Source: DAOMNO01 sp035443885
GTDB taxonomy: Bacteria; Planctomycetota; Phycisphaerae; Phycisphaerales; SM1A02
Reading direction: 5' to 3'
DNA length: 64,000 bases
Assembly (NCBI GenBank): GCA_035443885.1
Contig: DAOMNO010000007.1
Location: 121,235 to 185,234, forward strand
Translations under genes and position numbers: made by a program
The notes under the pieces: model-generated
Databases searched by the model: none
What the model was told of the DNA's origin: nothing
What the model saw: only the letters and a program-made list of their open reading frames with translations
In this document: positions 1 to 11,800 of the stretch, in pieces
Layout of the letters: each line of letters starts with the position of its first letter
How positions within the stretch are numbered: the stretch's first letter is position 1

Positions 1-468
1 GACTGGCCGATGATCGCGAACGCGATGCTGGCCGCGATCCGTAAAGTGACGCCTGCCCGTATTCGCGGCCAAGCCGCAGTGGCGACGCTCGGCGGCCTGC
101 GCACGGCCAGTGAACGTATTGAGCAACGCCGCCAGCGCAGCAAGGAAGGGATTGAGGAGTTTGAGGCAACAGGCGTGGTTGCACCACCACCGCCCCGCTC
201 TGCGTTTGCGAAGCCTTCACTCAAGCCCAACACATCGGCCGTGCCCCCAAAGAGAGAGCCGACACAAGCGGACGCGGCCCGTGTCAGCGATGCGCTCGAT
301 GCACTGCTGGGGCGAACAACTGACACAGATCGACCGGCAACGGGTGCTCCTGCGAAGAACAAAGCTGCCACGCAGGATGGCTCCGCCGAGAAACCCGATG
401 ACGGCTCATCCACGCGAAGCAAGCTCTTCGATGCCAAACGGCGAGCCAGAGAAAAACTGGACGAGTAG
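1..468 (+). CDS. C-terminal part of an unrecognised protein (5' end outside window)
   Basis: The reading frame is open from the first base of the window to a TAG at 466-468, so the 155 visible residues may be the tail of a larger protein. An internal ATG at position 10 exists but has no Shine-Dalgarno context. The visible part begins with a short helix-forming segment, then becomes hydrophilic and low in complexity, rich in Pro, Ala, Lys and Arg, with a proline run near residue 60 and a basic end (SKLFDAKRRAREKLDE). Charged tails of this kind are typical of the cytoplasmic end of planctomycete membrane proteins, but no family is recognisable. Codon use resembles that of its neighbours. Whether it is a true fragment can only be told from the upstream sequence. 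Confidence 0.55.
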   Translation, partial: DWPMIANAMLAAIRKVTPARIRGQAAVATLGGLRTASERIEQRRQRSKEGIEEFEATGVVAPPPPRSAFAKPSLKPNTSAVPPKREPTQADAARVSDALDALLGRTTDTDRPATGAPAKNKAATQDGSAEKPDDGSSTRSKLFDAKRRAREKLDE

Positions 469-579
469 CACGCTCGCTTACACTGTGTGGCTTCCGTTCA
501 ATGTGGCGTGTTCCGCCCGGCATACCTGTCGCTGGCGATCACATCGCAACACTGCTCACCCTCTGGTGCCGAACGGCTG

Positions 580-611
580 AAAAAACAGCCCCTGCGTCCG
601 CAGGGGCTGTT
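580..611 (-). terminator. Rho-independent terminator of the large secreted protein gene
   Basis: A perfect 12-bp inverted repeat (584-595 with 600-611, loop GTCC) lies 29 bases beyond the stop of the minus-strand gene. Read on the minus strand it is followed by a run of T from the plus-strand A run at 580-585, the classic intrinsic terminator layout. Confidence 0.85.
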
Positions 612-639
612 GGGTGAATCATGAAATGAGATGGTTCGA

Positions 640-3600
640 TTACTGAGGCTGGACGATGGACTCGAAGTTCACGCCGACCACGTCGAGACGGAAGTCAAAC
701 TCGCCGGGTATCGTCGGCCCGCCCGGCAGCACAGCTCCGCCGTAGCCATACACCCAGACGCGCACCATGACCTTGTAGTTCGTGGGATTCACGAAGCGCG
801 AGGGATCGAACGGCTGAACAACAAGCCCTGCACCGCCCATGCCAGGCGCACCGCCAAGCACCCACCACCGACCCAGCACCCAGTCATACATTTCAATGAA
901 CATGACGTTCCGGTTGCCGGACGGGATGTTGCCGAATGCGCCGACCGTCAGACCGGGAATTTCCGGCCCTGGTGCCTTGGCTTCAACGAGGAAGTCAACG
1001 ATCTGACCCGTAACGATGTATGTACCGGGGTTCGTGCTCGGCACATTGCTACCGCCAATACCCGGCGAACCCGCATCCGTGAACTGCGAACGAGCGATGT
1101 AATACACTTGGTCGAGCGCACAGACTGAGAAGATGTTGCCCTCCTGATACGTCCCGCGCACAACCTGAATCGACTGGAGCGATTGCAGGCACTGGTCGAA
1201 GAAGCCACCGACAACGATGGATTCCGCCGTAAGGACGAGATCGCAGAATGCACCAGTCGAGGCGATACCGAGACCACTCTGCGGATCAACCGAGTTCACC
1301 GAACCGACACGGCGACCATTGCCTTCAAGCGTCCAGTCGCCCAAATCGGGGAAGGTGCCCGTTGTGTCCGGCGGAGCGGTTGGATTGCAACGATTCCATG
1401 TGCACGTCGCGTTACGGGTGAGTTCCGTGCGAATGATGTCGGGAGACAGCGCGATGCCGTACATCATCTTGGCAAAGCCCTGCATCATGACCGCGATGGA
1501 AGCAATCTGAGCGGCAGCAGCTTCAGTTCCGCCGAAGCGATTCGTGTACGCCCTGCGGAAACTCGGCGTGCCGTTGATCAAGCCGAGGTACAGATCGCCG
1601 CCGCCGAGCGCCACGACACCCTGAGACCAACCCGCAATGTGAACGGCGTTGTCATTCTCGCAGATCGCACCAGCACAGTAGGTGCTGTTCAAGCGATAGT
1701 ACGGCGGGCCGGGAGAGATGCCGCCGACGATGATGACACCGCTGTCTTCACCTGACTGCGCACCAACAGCTCCGTCCATATTGTTGCCAGCAGGCAGCAC
1801 CGTGATGATGCCAAGATCGGTTGCCACACGGAAGATGTCGTTCATCAGCGGGCTGGCAGCCCAGGTGCCGCCGACGCGCGGGTAATACGGCACCACGATC
1901 ACATCGCCTCGCGTCAGGTCAGCGATTGCGCTGTTCAAGGCGTTGGCCAAACGGCCGCCTTCCTCGAATGACACGGACGGGTAGAATAGCACTTCCGCTT
2001 CCGGCACCATGCCGACGATGCCGAACTCTTGATCAAACGTCGCCTGCCAGAATGGGACAGGGCTGGTTTCCGTTGCGCCGATCAGGCCCATGACCGCCGT
2101 TGAAATCTGGCCATTCAGCCAGCCGGTCGGCGAATTCGGCGCCAGCACCTGCGTCTGGTCCGGCTCCGCGTAACGAATGCGATCCGGATTGTTCGGATCG
2201 ATGAGTTTTTCGTGCGTCAGCGCACCGCTTACAGAAACAAACGCTGTGGGGTACACAACAGCGACCTTGGCGCCAAGCCCGCGCGTTCGGTTCGGATTCT
2301 CAGGACTAGTCGGCCCGAAAAGCCCCTCAGCGTAGTTATACAAACCGGGAATGTCGTAGCCCTGGAGCGTCCAACCCTGAATCGGCTGATGCGTATCCGT
2401 GCGAATAGCGTGGAAGCCGGGCGGATAGAGCGGAGCGCCATGGTTCAGACCCGTTGCAACCGCTGCGGGCACCGGGAAGCCGAAGAATGGGTTGTAGCCG
2501 ACCGGCGTCAGATAGGACTGACCCGCCACGAGGTTCGGCGTATCGCCTGCCGGGTCATAGGGCATGCCTTGGCAGAGAACATTCGCCAAGCCGACGCATG
2601 TGGCATCCCAGTCAACGTCACAGCAGGCTGGATTCAGACTGCACACCGCGAAGCAGCAGCCTGCGAGTTCGCACGCCACTGAACCGTTTGCTGCGAAGCA
2701 GTCCCCTGCGCCAATGAAGCATGGATGGGGCGCACCGCCAAAGATGCGGCGAGCGTGCCATACGCATAGCTCATCCCAGTTGCCGATCGGAATCGGCTGA
2801 CGGCCGGGCCACTGCAGGGTGTCATCGCAGCAGAACGGATCCACATCGCAAACCAGGTTGCAAACGAACTCATCATCGCAATACGGCGTGTTATTGGCCC
2901 AATCGAAGCAGTCGCCCGAAACCAGCGCGCCGCAGTCCGGCTCTTCCTCACATGGATCATCATCCGGCGGGTTGCATTCGGCCAATGCGAAGGATCCGCC
3001 GATCAGATCACAATCGAACTGGTTAATCGCCTGGCACGGAATGCCAACGCCTGTGCAGCAGGAGCCGATCTGGCAACCGGCTGCACCGCACACCGTGCCA
3101 GCCCCGTTGAATGTACCGCCGTTCTGAGCGCAGATCGCAGGGAACATGACAACGCATGTATTCGCAGGGGGAAGGCAGCACGCACCAGCGATACACGAAC
3201 CCGCAGCGCAGCTCGTGCCGATGCCGAGGAATGTGCCGCCGTTGTTGGCGCAGGTGGTTTGCGTATATGGAACGCCAGTGCTGTCCAGCTCCTGACAGTT
3301 GCCACCACTGAAGCAGCATGCGCCGCCCGGACCGGTCGGCTGCCAGTCGTCACTCGGTCGCCCCTCCTGCGGGAGCGCGGGGCCGACAATCGCGGGCTGT
3401 GTCGGCTGCGCGGGGGTTTCCACTTTACGTACAGGAGGCGCGGGCTGACGCTGCGGCGCAACCTGATCTTCCATGGGCAGCATCATCGCTTCGCCCATGA
3501 AGTCCTCTTCGAGTTCGACAAAGTGAATGCCATCAAGACCGTAAATCACGGTGGCCAGCGGCGCAAGCACGTGGCGAGGGCCGGTGATGACGAGGGCGCC

Positions 3601-4086
3601 GGCCAAGTCCGGTTGCGGCTTACCCGTCTCGGCATACGCGCGAGCGCGAATGACTTCGAGTTCCTGATGCGACTTCGACATCGCCTGCGAAACGCTCAAG
3701 CCATTCTGGCTGATCAACTGGTTGAATGCGGAGAGGTCAACGCCGCTGAGGGAAATGACCGCTGGTTCTGCACCAGTCGCACGCGCGCGAATGGAATCCT
3801 GGAACTTCACAAAGACACGACCGGAGTGAATCTCCGTCATCTGCAAATCATGCGGAAACGCCGCACGTCGCTGATTCGGACGAATAGGAACCATGGACGG
3901 CGCCTGCGGCTGGAGGATCGGCGCGCCGGGGTTGCCGTGTTGCGGGTTCGGTTGTGGCTGAACCGGAGGCGTGGTGCCGAAGCCAGTACCGCCGCCTGAT
4001 GCATGCGCCCCCAACCCCCATGCGAACGGCATCATGACCAGTACGGCAAGACTCAGGGAGGTGGCGAAAACGTATCTCCGGATCAT
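640..4086 (-). CDS. Large secreted Cys-rich protein with a degenerate subtilase-like (S8) domain
   Basis: This 1148-residue protein has an N-terminal signal peptide (MIRRYVFATSLSLAVLVMM..., about 28 residues). A propeptide-like region follows at about residues 85-195. A cysteine-rich block at about 255-505 has three repeats of the pattern CC-(x)n-C-(x)n-GGTF-x-G-x-GT-x-C, then two repeats with VC-x-x-(D/N)P-x-CC and WD-x-x-CV. A subtilase-like domain at about 600-895 keeps the fold landmarks GI-x-GMVPEAEV, GIITVLPAGNN (Asn768 in the oxyanion position) and FGGTEAAAAQIA. The aligned catalytic Asp is Tyr612, no His lies in the His-motif region near 655-675, and the Ser is Glu855, so it is probably not a protease. 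The C-terminus is a beta-rich domain. The start is placed at the ATG with GGAG 8 nt upstream rather than the GTG at 4095. Confidence 0.85.
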   Translation of the reverse strand: MIRRYVFATSLSLAVLVMMPFAWGLGAHASGGGTGFGTTPPVQPQPNPQHGNPGAPILQPQAPSMVPIRPNQRRAAFPHDLQMTEIHSGRVFVKFQDSIRARATGAEPAVISLSGVDLSAFNQLISQNGLSVSQAMSKSHQELEVIRARAYAETGKPQPDLAGALVITGPRHVLAPLATVIYGLDGIHFVELEEDFMGEAMMLPMEDQVAPQRQPAPPVRKVETPAQPTQPAIVGPALPQEGRPSDDWQPTGPGGACCFSGGNCQELDSTGVPYTQTTCANNGGTFLGIGTSCAAGSCIAGACCLPPANTCVVMFPAICAQNGGTFNGAGTVCGAAGCQIGSCCTGVGIPCQAINQFDCDLIGGSFALAECNPPDDDPCEEEPDCGALVSGDCFDWANNTPYCDDEFVCNLVCDVDPFCCDDTLQWPGRQPIPIGNWDELCVWHARRIFGGAPHPCFIGAGDCFAANGSVACELAGCCFAVCSLNPACCDVDWDATCVGLANVLCQGMPYDPAGDTPNLVAGQSYLTPVGYNPFFGFPVPAAVATGLNHGAPLYPPGFHAIRTDTHQPIQGWTLQGYDIPGLYNYAEGLFGPTSPENPNRTRGLGAKVAVVYPTAFVSVSGALTHEKLIDPNNPDRIRYAEPDQTQVLAPNSPTGWLNGQISTAVMGLIGATETSPVPFWQATFDQEFGIVGMVPEAEVLFYPSVSFEEGGRLANALNSAIADLTRGDVIVVPYYPRVGGTWAASPLMNDIFRVATDLGIITVLPAGNNMDGAVGAQSGEDSGVIIVGGISPGPPYYRLNSTYCAGAICENDNAVHIAGWSQGVVALGGGDLYLGLINGTPSFRRAYTNRFGGTEAAAAQIASIAVMMQGFAKMMYGIALSPDIIRTELTRNATCTWNRCNPTAPPDTTGTFPDLGDWTLEGNGRRVGSVNSVDPQSGLGIASTGAFCDLVLTAESIVVGGFFDQCLQSLQSIQVVRGTYQEGNIFSVCALDQVYYIARSQFTDAGSPGIGGSNVPSTNPGTYIVTGQIVDFLVEAKAPGPEIPGLTVGAFGNIPSGNRNVMFIEMYDWVLGRWWVLGGAPGMGGAGLVVQPFDPSRFVNPTNYKVMVRVWVYGYGGAVLPGGPTIPGEFDFRLDVVGVNFESIVQPQ

Positions 4087-4198
4087 GGTCTTCACTCCAT
4101 CACGCTCGACATGGCGTGTGTCGGAACGTGCGATGATGTATTGCGCAATAACAACCAGTGCGTCGAATCACAGGGACGCGAAACGCCCCGGCTTCTGT

Positions 4199-4227
4199 AT
4201 CGTAATTGAAAGAAAAGCGAACTTCAA
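4199..4227 (-). promoter_or_regulatory. Predicted sigma70-type promoter for the large secreted protein
   Basis: On the minus strand TTGAAG (4222-4227) and TACGAT (4199-4204) are separated by exactly 17 bases, about 110 bases before the start codon. A perfect 10-bp palindrome ATTGCGCAAT at 4140-4149 lies in the resulting leader. The rest of the 4087-4401 gap holds only this promoter and the rpoC terminator. Confidence 0.5.
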
Positions 4228-4327
4228 ACCCTGCCTCGCAAAGAGATGTGGACAAATGACGATTCGCCCGCCCGCCAAGGGGGTTGCACCCACTCCGAGA
4301 AGGTCAGGCATATTGATACGCTCCATG

Positions 4328-4358
4328 AAAAAGCGGCCCGCAGGGGTATGCGGGCCGC
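4328..4358 (-). terminator. Rho-independent terminator of rpoBC
   Basis: A perfect 10-bp GC-rich inverted repeat (4333-4342 with 4349-4358, 6-base loop) is followed on the minus strand by TTTTT, 44 bases beyond the rpoC stop codon. Confidence 0.85.
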
Positions 4359-4401
4359 AATCATCGGCACTTTCAGCAGGTTACGAACAAACTTCGCCGG
4401 T

Positions 4402-7400
4402 TCATCGATCACCGACGCCGACTTCCGAGTCCGACCGGGCGAGAACCTCGACCACGGAGGTGGCGCGTTCCGCCCCAAGAGCCTCAGCCGCCTCAGCCGC
4501 CTCGGCGTGCATCATGGACTCGTCATCCCGCTCCGAGAGCGGTACTTCGCCCAATGCCTTGACTTTCATCTTGACATAGGGATCGAAGCCGGTGCCTGCA
4601 GGGATGAGGTGGCCGAGCAGCACGTTCTCCTTGAGACCCGTGAGATCATCCACTGCACCGCGCAGAGCCGCTTCGGTGAGTACCTTCGTCGTTTCCTGGA
4701 AGGATGCGCCGGAGAGGAACGACTCGGACTGGAGCGAAGCCTTGGTGATGCCGAGCAGCAGTGTCTGCGCGGTGGCGGGCTTCGTCCGCTTCGTCTTGGC
4801 CGGGTCCTTGCCCTCCGCTTCGGCAAGCGCGTTGGCTTCCTTCACCTCATCCTTGTGAACGAGCGAATCAAGCGGCAGACTTGTTCCGCCCGGATCGGTG
4901 ATGCGCAGCATCGAGGCGATACGGTTGTTCTCATCGCGGAAGTGGAACTTGTCCACCACCTCGTTCGGCAGCAGATTGGTGTCGCCCGGCGCCTGCACGC
5001 GCAGCTTGCTGAGCATCTGGCGCAGAATGACTTCGATGTGCTTGTCGGAAATCGGCACACCTTGTGCGCGATAGACGTTCTGCACTTCGTCGAGCATGTA
5101 GTAGTAGAGTGCCTCTTCACCCTTGATGCGAAGGATGTCGGCAGGAATCAGCGGACCTTCCGTGAGCGGGTCGCCCGCCTGAACAAAGTCGCCCGTATGA
5201 ACAAGCAGATGCTTGCCCTGCGGAACGTGGTGGTCGGTTTCGATGCCCGCATCGGAGATGACGCGAATCGTCATCTTGCCCTTGCGCTTGTCCGAGTGCA
5301 ATTCGACGCGGCCTGAAATTTCCGCAGTGATGGCGGGGTCCTTCGGCACGCGCGCCTCGAAGATTTCTGTAACGCGGGGCAGACCGCCGACGATGTCCGC
5401 CGAACCGGCGACTTCCTTCGGCTGACGGGCAAGCATCTCGCCCATTTTGATCTTCTGTCCTTCCTTCACCTCGATGCGCGCCTTGGCGGGCAGGTGGTGG
5501 AAGTCGAGAATCGTGCCTGCGTCATCCTCAATGATGATCTGCGGATGCTTCTCGCCGGTATGCTCGATGACGATCAGTTCGCTCGCGCGAGCGCCCTTCG
5601 CTGCTTCTTCACGAACAGTAACGCCGATTTCGATGTCCTTGAATCGGACGATACCTGACTTCTCCGCAAGGATCGGTGCACGGTGCGGATCCCACTCGAC
5701 GAGAATCTGGCCCTTCTTGACCTTCTCGCCTCGTGCGACCTTGATGACCGCACCGTAGGGCACCTTGCTCTTCTCAAGTTCGCGACCTTTGTCGTCCATG
5801 ATCGCGATCTCGCCGTTGCGCTTCAGCGCAATGAGAGCCTTGCCATCCGGCGTTTCGATTTCGACTTCGTTGCAATCGCGCAGCTCAATGATGCCGCCCT
5901 GCGGAGCCTTGTAGCTGGTATCCACAAGGCCGCGCGACGCCACGCCACCGGTGTGGAACGTACGCATGGTGAGCTGCGTGCCCGGCTCGCCGATGGACTG
6001 CGCTGCAATGGTGCCGACGGCGAGACCTTCTTCGACAAGCTGGCTCGAAGACATGTCCATGCCGTAGCACAGCGCACATACGCCTCGTGATGTATCGCAT
6101 GTGAGCGGGCTGCGCACCTGCACCGAATCGATGCCGAGCTTTTCGATGTTCTGCGCGATCTCCGCCGTGATGAGCTGATTCTCGGCAACGATCGTCTCGT
6201 CGGTCATCGGGTTGATGATGGTCTGACGCGACGTGCGGCCGATGATCGCCTCGCGCAGCGGCACGTCCACCTCTTCGCCCTTGTAAATGGCGCGCTTGGG
6301 GATGCCCATCTTCGTACCGCAGTCGATTTCCGTCACCACCACGGCCTGCGCCACGTCGTAGAGCTTGCGGGTGAGGTAACCGGAGTCCGCCGTCTTGAGT
6401 GCGGTATCCGCCAGACCCTTGCGTGCACCGTGGGTTGACGAGAAGTATTCGAGCACGTTCAGACCCTCGCGGAAGTTCGCGCGGATCGGGGTTTCGATGA
6501 TTTCGCCTGACGGCTTGGCCATGAGGCCTCGCATGCCCGCAAGCTGCTGCATCTGGCTGATGTTGCCGCGTGCGCCGGATGTGGACATGAGATACACCGG
6601 GTTGAGGTAACGACGACCCTTGTCAGAGCCGATCTGCACCTCGCCGCCGAACTCATCTCGGCGATCGTTCTGCAGTGTCTCCACCAGTTGCTTGGTGATC
6701 TGCTCGCGGCAGTGCGCCCAAAGGTCAAGAAGCTGATTATGACGCTCGCGTTCCGTAATGGCGCCCGCGTCGTAGTTCTTCTCGACACGGTCCACCTTCT
6801 TCTGCGTCTCGTCGATGAGCTGCTGCTTCGTCGCGGGGATGCGCATGTCGGTGATGCCGATCGACAGACCCGAAGTCGTCGAAGCCTTGAAACCCGCTTC
6901 CTTCATCGCGTCGAGCAGTTCGATCGTGCGAGCGCGGCCGAGGATCGTGTACGTGTCGTCGATGACGCGGCTGCAACCCTTCTTGGTCAGCGTGCAGTTG
7001 TAGAACGGCATGCCGTCCGCAAGGATATCGCTGAACAACACGCGACCGACCGTCGTGAGAATGCGACGATGCGGCGGCAACTGTTCGATCGGTCCCTTCT
7101 CGCTGTTCACCACGCGGTTGAAGCGCTGCATCTTCACCACCACGCGGTCATGCAGACCGACCTGGCCGTGGTCATAGGCAAGAATAGCTTCCATCGAGCT
7201 GCGGAAGTGGCGCAGCTTCTCAATGGGAAGTTGATCGTGATCGTTCATCACGGTCAGGAAGTACACGCCCATGACGATGTCCTGCGAGGGCGAGACAATC
7301 GGGTTGCCGTTCGAGGGCGAGAAGATGTTGTGCGTCGAAAGCATGAGCACATGCGCTTCGGCCTGCGCTTCGATCGACAGCGGCAGGTGGACGGCCATCT

Positions 7401-8781
7401 GGTCGCCGTCGAAGTCCGCGTTGTAGCCTGCGCACACCAGCGGATGCAGCGTGATTGCGTTGCCTTCTACAAGCACCGGCTCGAACGCCTGAATACCCAT
7501 GCGGTGCAGCGTGGGTGCGCGGTTGAGCAGAACCGGATGCTGGTAGATCACCTGCTCCAGAATGTCCCACACTTCAGGATCGCGCCGCTCCAGCATGCGC
7601 TTCGCGCTCTTGATCGTGTCCGCCAGCCCGTGCTCCTTCAGCTTGCGGATGATGAACGGCTGGAAGAGTTCGAGCGCGATCTTCTTGGGCAGGCCGCACT
7701 GATGCAGCTTGAGTTCAGGGCCGACGACGATGACCGAACGCGCGGAATAGTCCACACGCTTGCCGAGCAGGTTCTCGCGGAAGCGGCCCTGCTTGCCCTT
7801 GATCATGTCGGTCAGCGACTTCAGCGGACGGTTGCTTGAGCCGAGCACTGGGCGCCTGCAGCGGCCGTTGTCGAACAGCGCATCGACCGCCTGCTGCAAC
7901 ATGCGCTTTTCGTTGCGGATGATGACCTCAGGGGCGTTGAGGTCCATCAGTTTCTTCAGACGGTTGTTGCGGTTGATGATGCGGCGATAGAGATCGTTGA
8001 GATCGCTCGTCGCAAAGTTGCCTGATTCCAACAGCACCAGCGGGCGAAGATCGGGCGGAATGACGGGGATGACATCCATCACCATCCACGCGGGATCGTT
8101 CTCCGACTGCCTGATCTGCTCGACGAGTTTCAGTCGCTTGGAGATGTCCTTGATCTTCTGCTTGCTGCGGGTGTTGTTCAGTTCCTCGCGCAGCTCAAAG
8201 GCGACCTGCGTGAGGTCGAGATTGTTCAGCAGTTCACGCACCGCTTCAGCGCCCATCATGGCGGTGAATGCGGACGCGCCGTGCTTCTCGACGGCGACGC
8301 GGTACTCGTCCTCCGTCAGCACCTGCTTGAACTCCATATCCGTCGAACCCGGATCGGTGATCACGTAATCCTGGAAGTAGATGATCTTCTCCATATCCGC
8401 GGTCTTCATCTGCATCAGCGTGCCGAGGCGGCTGGGCAGAGCCTTGAAGAACCAGATATGGACGATGGGCGCAGCGAGGTTAATGTGGCCCATGCGCTTA
8501 CGACGGACACGCGAGTGCGTTACCTTCACGCCGCAACGATCGCAGATGATGCCCTTGAACTTCGTGCCCTTGTACTTGCCGCATGCGCACTCATAATCGC
8601 GCTCCGGCCCGAAGATGCGCTCGCAGAACAAGCCGTCCTTTTCGGGGCGGTAGGTGCGGTAGTTGATGGTCTCCGGCTTCTTCACCTCGCCGAAACTCCA
8701 CGAACGAATATCGTTCGGGGAGGCAAGCGTGATCTTCACCGAGCCGTAGTCATTGACGCGATCGTAAACAATTTCAGCCAT
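4402..8781 (-). CDS. rpoC: DNA-directed RNA polymerase subunit beta'
   Basis: This is the catalytic beta' subunit of RNA polymerase. From the ATG at 8781 it has 1459 residues, close to the usual bacterial length. The N-terminal zinc-binding site (CACGKYKG...CDRCGV), the lid/rudder region, the active-site loop NADFDGD (encoded near 7402-7422), the bridge helix/trigger loop and the second four-Cys site ([11 protein letters not shown]) are all present. The frame continues upstream to a GTG at 8823, but homologues begin at [13 protein letters not shown], so 8781 is chosen although no strong Shine-Dalgarno is visible there. It follows rpoB by 72 bases in the same direction and shares its promoter. 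The acidic Ala/Glu-rich C-terminal tail is variable in the family. Confidence 0.98.
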   Translation of the reverse strand: MAEIVYDRVNDYGSVKITLASPNDIRSWSFGEVKKPETINYRTYRPEKDGLFCERIFGPERDYECACGKYKGTKFKGIICDRCGVKVTHSRVRRKRMGHINLAAPIVHIWFFKALPSRLGTLMQMKTADMEKIIYFQDYVITDPGSTDMEFKQVLTEDEYRVAVEKHGASAFTAMMGAEAVRELLNNLDLTQVAFELREELNNTRSKQKIKDISKRLKLVEQIRQSENDPAWMVMDVIPVIPPDLRPLVLLESGNFATSDLNDLYRRIINRNNRLKKLMDLNAPEVIIRNEKRMLQQAVDALFDNGRCRRPVLGSSNRPLKSLTDMIKGKQGRFRENLLGKRVDYSARSVIVVGPELKLHQCGLPKKIALELFQPFIIRKLKEHGLADTIKSAKRMLERRDPEVWDILEQVIYQHPVLLNRAPTLHRMGIQAFEPVLVEGNAITLHPLVCAGYNADFDGDQMAVHLPLSIEAQAEAHVLMLSTHNIFSPSNGNPIVSPSQDIVMGVYFLTVMNDHDQLPIEKLRHFRSSMEAILAYDHGQVGLHDRVVVKMQRFNRVVNSEKGPIEQLPPHRRILTTVGRVLFSDILADGMPFYNCTLTKKGCSRVIDDTYTILGRARTIELLDAMKEAGFKASTTSGLSIGITDMRIPATKQQLIDETQKKVDRVEKNYDAGAITERERHNQLLDLWAHCREQITKQLVETLQNDRRDEFGGEVQIGSDKGRRYLNPVYLMSTSGARGNISQMQQLAGMRGLMAKPSGEIIETPIRANFREGLNVLEYFSSTHGARKGLADTALKTADSGYLTRKLYDVAQAVVVTEIDCGTKMGIPKRAIYKGEEVDVPLREAIIGRTSRQTIINPMTDETIVAENQLITAEIAQNIEKLGIDSVQVRSPLTCDTSRGVCALCYGMDMSSSQLVEEGLAVGTIAAQSIGEPGTQLTMRTFHTGGVASRGLVDTSYKAPQGGIIELRDCNEVEIETPDGKALIALKRNGEIAIMDDKGRELEKSKVPYGAVIKVARGEKVKKGQILVEWDPHRAPILAEKSGIVRFKDIEIGVTVREEAAKGARASELIVIEHTGEKHPQIIIEDDAGTILDFHHLPAKARIEVKEGQKIKMGEMLARQPKEVAGSADIVGGLPRVTEIFEARVPKDPAITAEISGRVELHSDKRKGKMTIRVISDAGIETDHHVPQGKHLLVHTGDFVQAGDPLTEGPLIPADILRIKGEEALYYYMLDEVQNVYRAQGVPISDKHIEVILRQMLSKLRVQAPGDTNLLPNEVVDKFHFRDENNRIASMLRITDPGGTSLPLDSLVHKDEVKEANALAEAEGKDPAKTKRTKPATAQTLLLGITKASLQSESFLSGASFQETTKVLTEAALRGAVDDLTGLKENVLLGHLIPAGTGFDPYVKMKVKALGEVPLSERDDESMMHAEAAEAAEALGAERATSVVEVLARSDSEVGVGDR

Positions 8782-8853
8782 GTGTAGGTTCGTTTCAAAA
8801 ACGTTGGCTTGAGAAGCCCGCACTCAACGAGCGCGGGCTTCGGATGATTCAAC

Positions 8854-11800
8854 TTACAGAAGGCTTCCGCCGTCCAACTGCTGCTTCTCCAGCGCGATGT
8901 TCATGCCCAGACCCTTGATCTCGTGGCAGAGCACATCGAACACCACCGGCATGCCGGCTTCGAGCGTGTTCGTACCCTTGACCATGGAGTCGTAAATCTT
9001 CGTGCGGCCTTCCACATCGTCGCTCTTCACGGTGAGCAGCTCCTGCAGCACATACGCCGCGCCGTAGCCTTCAAGCGCCCACACTTCCATCTCGCCGAAA
9101 CGCTGGCCGCCCGTGCGCGCCTTGCCGCCAAGCGGCTGCTGCGTGATGAGGCTGTACGGGCCGGTTGCGCGAGCATGAATCTTGTCATCGACCAGGTGAT
9201 GCAGCTTGAGCATGTACATGTAGCCCACGGTGCTCTTCTGGTGGAACGGCTCGCCCGTGCGACCGTCGTGCAGTTGGACCTTGCCTGCGTGCTTGATCTT
9301 CGCCAGCAGTTCTCGCGGATGGCCGGGATCCTTGCCCGTCTCTTCAAAGTGCTTGAGCTTGGCGTCGATGGCCTGATTAGCTTCCTCAATGGCATCGAGC
9401 ACCTGCTGCTCGGTCGCGCCGTCGAAGACAGGCGTCTTTGCCTGGAAGCCGAGCACCATTGCCGCCCAGCCGAGATGTGTTTCAAGAATCTGGCCGACGT
9501 TCATGCGCGAAGGCACGCCCAGCGGGTTCAGCAACACTTCGACTGGTGTGCCGTCCTCAAGGAACGGCATGTCTTCTTCCGGCACGAGACGCGCGATGAC
9601 GCCCTTGTTGCCGTGACGACCGGCCATCTTGTCGCCCACTGAAAGCTGACGCTTAGTGGCAAGATAGACCTTCACCATTTCCAGCACGCCCGACGGCAGT
9701 TCGTCGCCTCGCTTCATGTGTGCGAGCTTGCGCTCCTTCTCCACCTGAATCGCCTGAATGCGTGGCCAGAACTGGCCATGAATCTTGATAGCCTGCTCGC
9801 GCGCTTCCTTGCTGCCCTTCAGCCACTTCTCGCTGAAGTTCTCAATCTGCTCAAGGATGACTTCCGGAATGTCTGAAGCACCGACCTTCTGACGAGTGTA
9901 CGGGTCAACCATCTCCGTACCGAGCGCTTCGTTGATCTGGCCGACCATCTGGCGGAACAGCACGATCGCCTTCTGGTTCATCTCCGCTTCATAGGCGGCC
10001 ATGTCCTGCTTCAGGCGCTTCTTCTGCTCGTCCGAAAGGTGCATGCGACGGCTGAAGCGGCGCGTGCCGATCACAATGCCTTCCGTGCCTGCGGGCACTT
10101 CCAGCGAATCATTCTTCACGTCTTCGCCGGCGCGGCCGAAGATCGCATGAAGCAGCTTCTCTTCAGGCGTCAGCTCGCTCTTGCTCTTCGGGCTGACTTT
10201 GCCGACGAGAATATCGCCGGGGCCGACGCGAGCGCCGATGCGAATCACGCCGTTCTCATCGAGGTTCTTCAGCGCCTTCTCGGAGACGTTGGGAATATCA
10301 CGGGTGAACTCTTCGCGACCCAGCTTCGTCTCGCGCACTTCAACATCGAAGGCGTCGATGTGAATCGACGTAAACGTGTCGTCCTTCACAAGCCGCTCGG
10401 AGATGACGATGGCGTCTTCAAAGTTGTAGCCATCGAAGGTGTTGAACGCGACCAGCACGCTCTTGCCGATCGCCAGTTCGCCGAGCTTGGTCGAAGCGCC
10501 GTCTGCGATGATCTCGCCGGTCTTCACTTTCTGGCCCGGCTTGACGATGGGCTTCTGCGTCTGACAGGTGCGTTCGTTGAGGCCCTTGAAGTTGCGCAGT
10601 TCGTACTCGTCGGCGTTGTCGATGATGATTCGCTGCGCATCGACGAACGTTACCGTGCCGCCGCGCCGCGCCTTCACCAACATGCCGGAGTGCTCGCCTG
10701 CAACCTTCTCCATGCCCGTCGCAACTACCGGCGGCTCGGCCTTGATGAGCGGCACAGCCTGTCGCTGCATGTTGGAACCCATGAGCGCGCGGTTCGCATC
10801 ATCGTGATCGAGGAACGGGATCAACGCCGCTGAAACGCCGACCGTCTGCTTCGGCGAAATATCGACATACTGCACTTCACTGGCGTCAACCTGCGCGAGG
10901 TCGCCGCCGACGCGAGCGAGCACCTGGCCCTTGTTGATCTTGCCGTTCTCGTCCAGCACGTCGCTGGTGGCGAGGATGGCCTTCATTTCCTGATCGGCAC
11001 GGAGATATTCAACGTCGCCGGTCGCCTTGCCGCCCTTGATCTTTCGATAAGGCGTGAGCAGGAAGCCGTACTCGTCGATCTTTGAGTAAATGCCGAGCGA
11101 CGCAATGAGACCGATGTTCGTGCCTTCAGGCGTTTCAATCGGGCAGATGCGGCCATAGTGCGAAATATGCACGTCGCGCACTTCAAAGCCCGCGCGCTTG
11201 CGGTTGAGACCGCCCGGACCGAGCGCAGAAAGACGACGCTCATGCACCAGCGTGGAAAGCGGGTTCGTCTGATCGACGACCTGAGAAAGCTCGCTGCGGC
11301 CAAAGAAGAAGTCGATCGCGCTTGAGATGCTCTTTGAGTTGACGAGGTCGGCGACCTTGGCCAGCTCATCCGGGTCCTTCACGCTCATGCGCTCCTGCAC
11401 CGTGCGGCGCAGCTTGAGGAAGCCCTTGCGCATCTCTTCCGTCGCCAGTTCATCCAGCGTGCGGAGACGGCGATTGCCGAGGTGATCGATGTCGTCGATG
11501 TGCGCCTTGTTGCGCTTGCCGCGAAGGTCAAGAATATAGCGCACGACCGCGAGGAAGTCTTCCGCGCGGATGTGCATGATGTCCTCTGGGACATCCATAT
11601 CGAACTTGCGGTTGATGCGGAAGCGGCCGACCTTGCCGAGGCGATAGCGATTGTCGTCGAAGAACTTTTCCTTGAAGAGAGCCTTCGCCTTCTCGACCTG
11701 TGGCGGATTGCCGGGGCGCAGACGACCGTAAATCTTCAAGAGCGCGGCTTCGTACTCGGTTACTTCCGCGAGGAAGTCGAGTCGCTCAGCGGCAAGCGTG

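Noticed and set aside
631..1128. 165-residue plus-strand frame at the 3' end of the large secreted gene
   Set aside because: Antisense to the coding region, with no start signal or domain.
4246..5316. 356-residue plus-strand frame opposite the rpoC 3' end
   Set aside because: Antisense to rpoC and running through its terminator; no Shine-Dalgarno and no recognisable domain.
6688..7839. 383-residue open frame on the plus strand opposite rpoC
   Set aside because: It is antisense to the conserved rpoC core, has no start context, and its His/Arg/Val-rich composition is typical of a shadow frame in GC-rich DNA.
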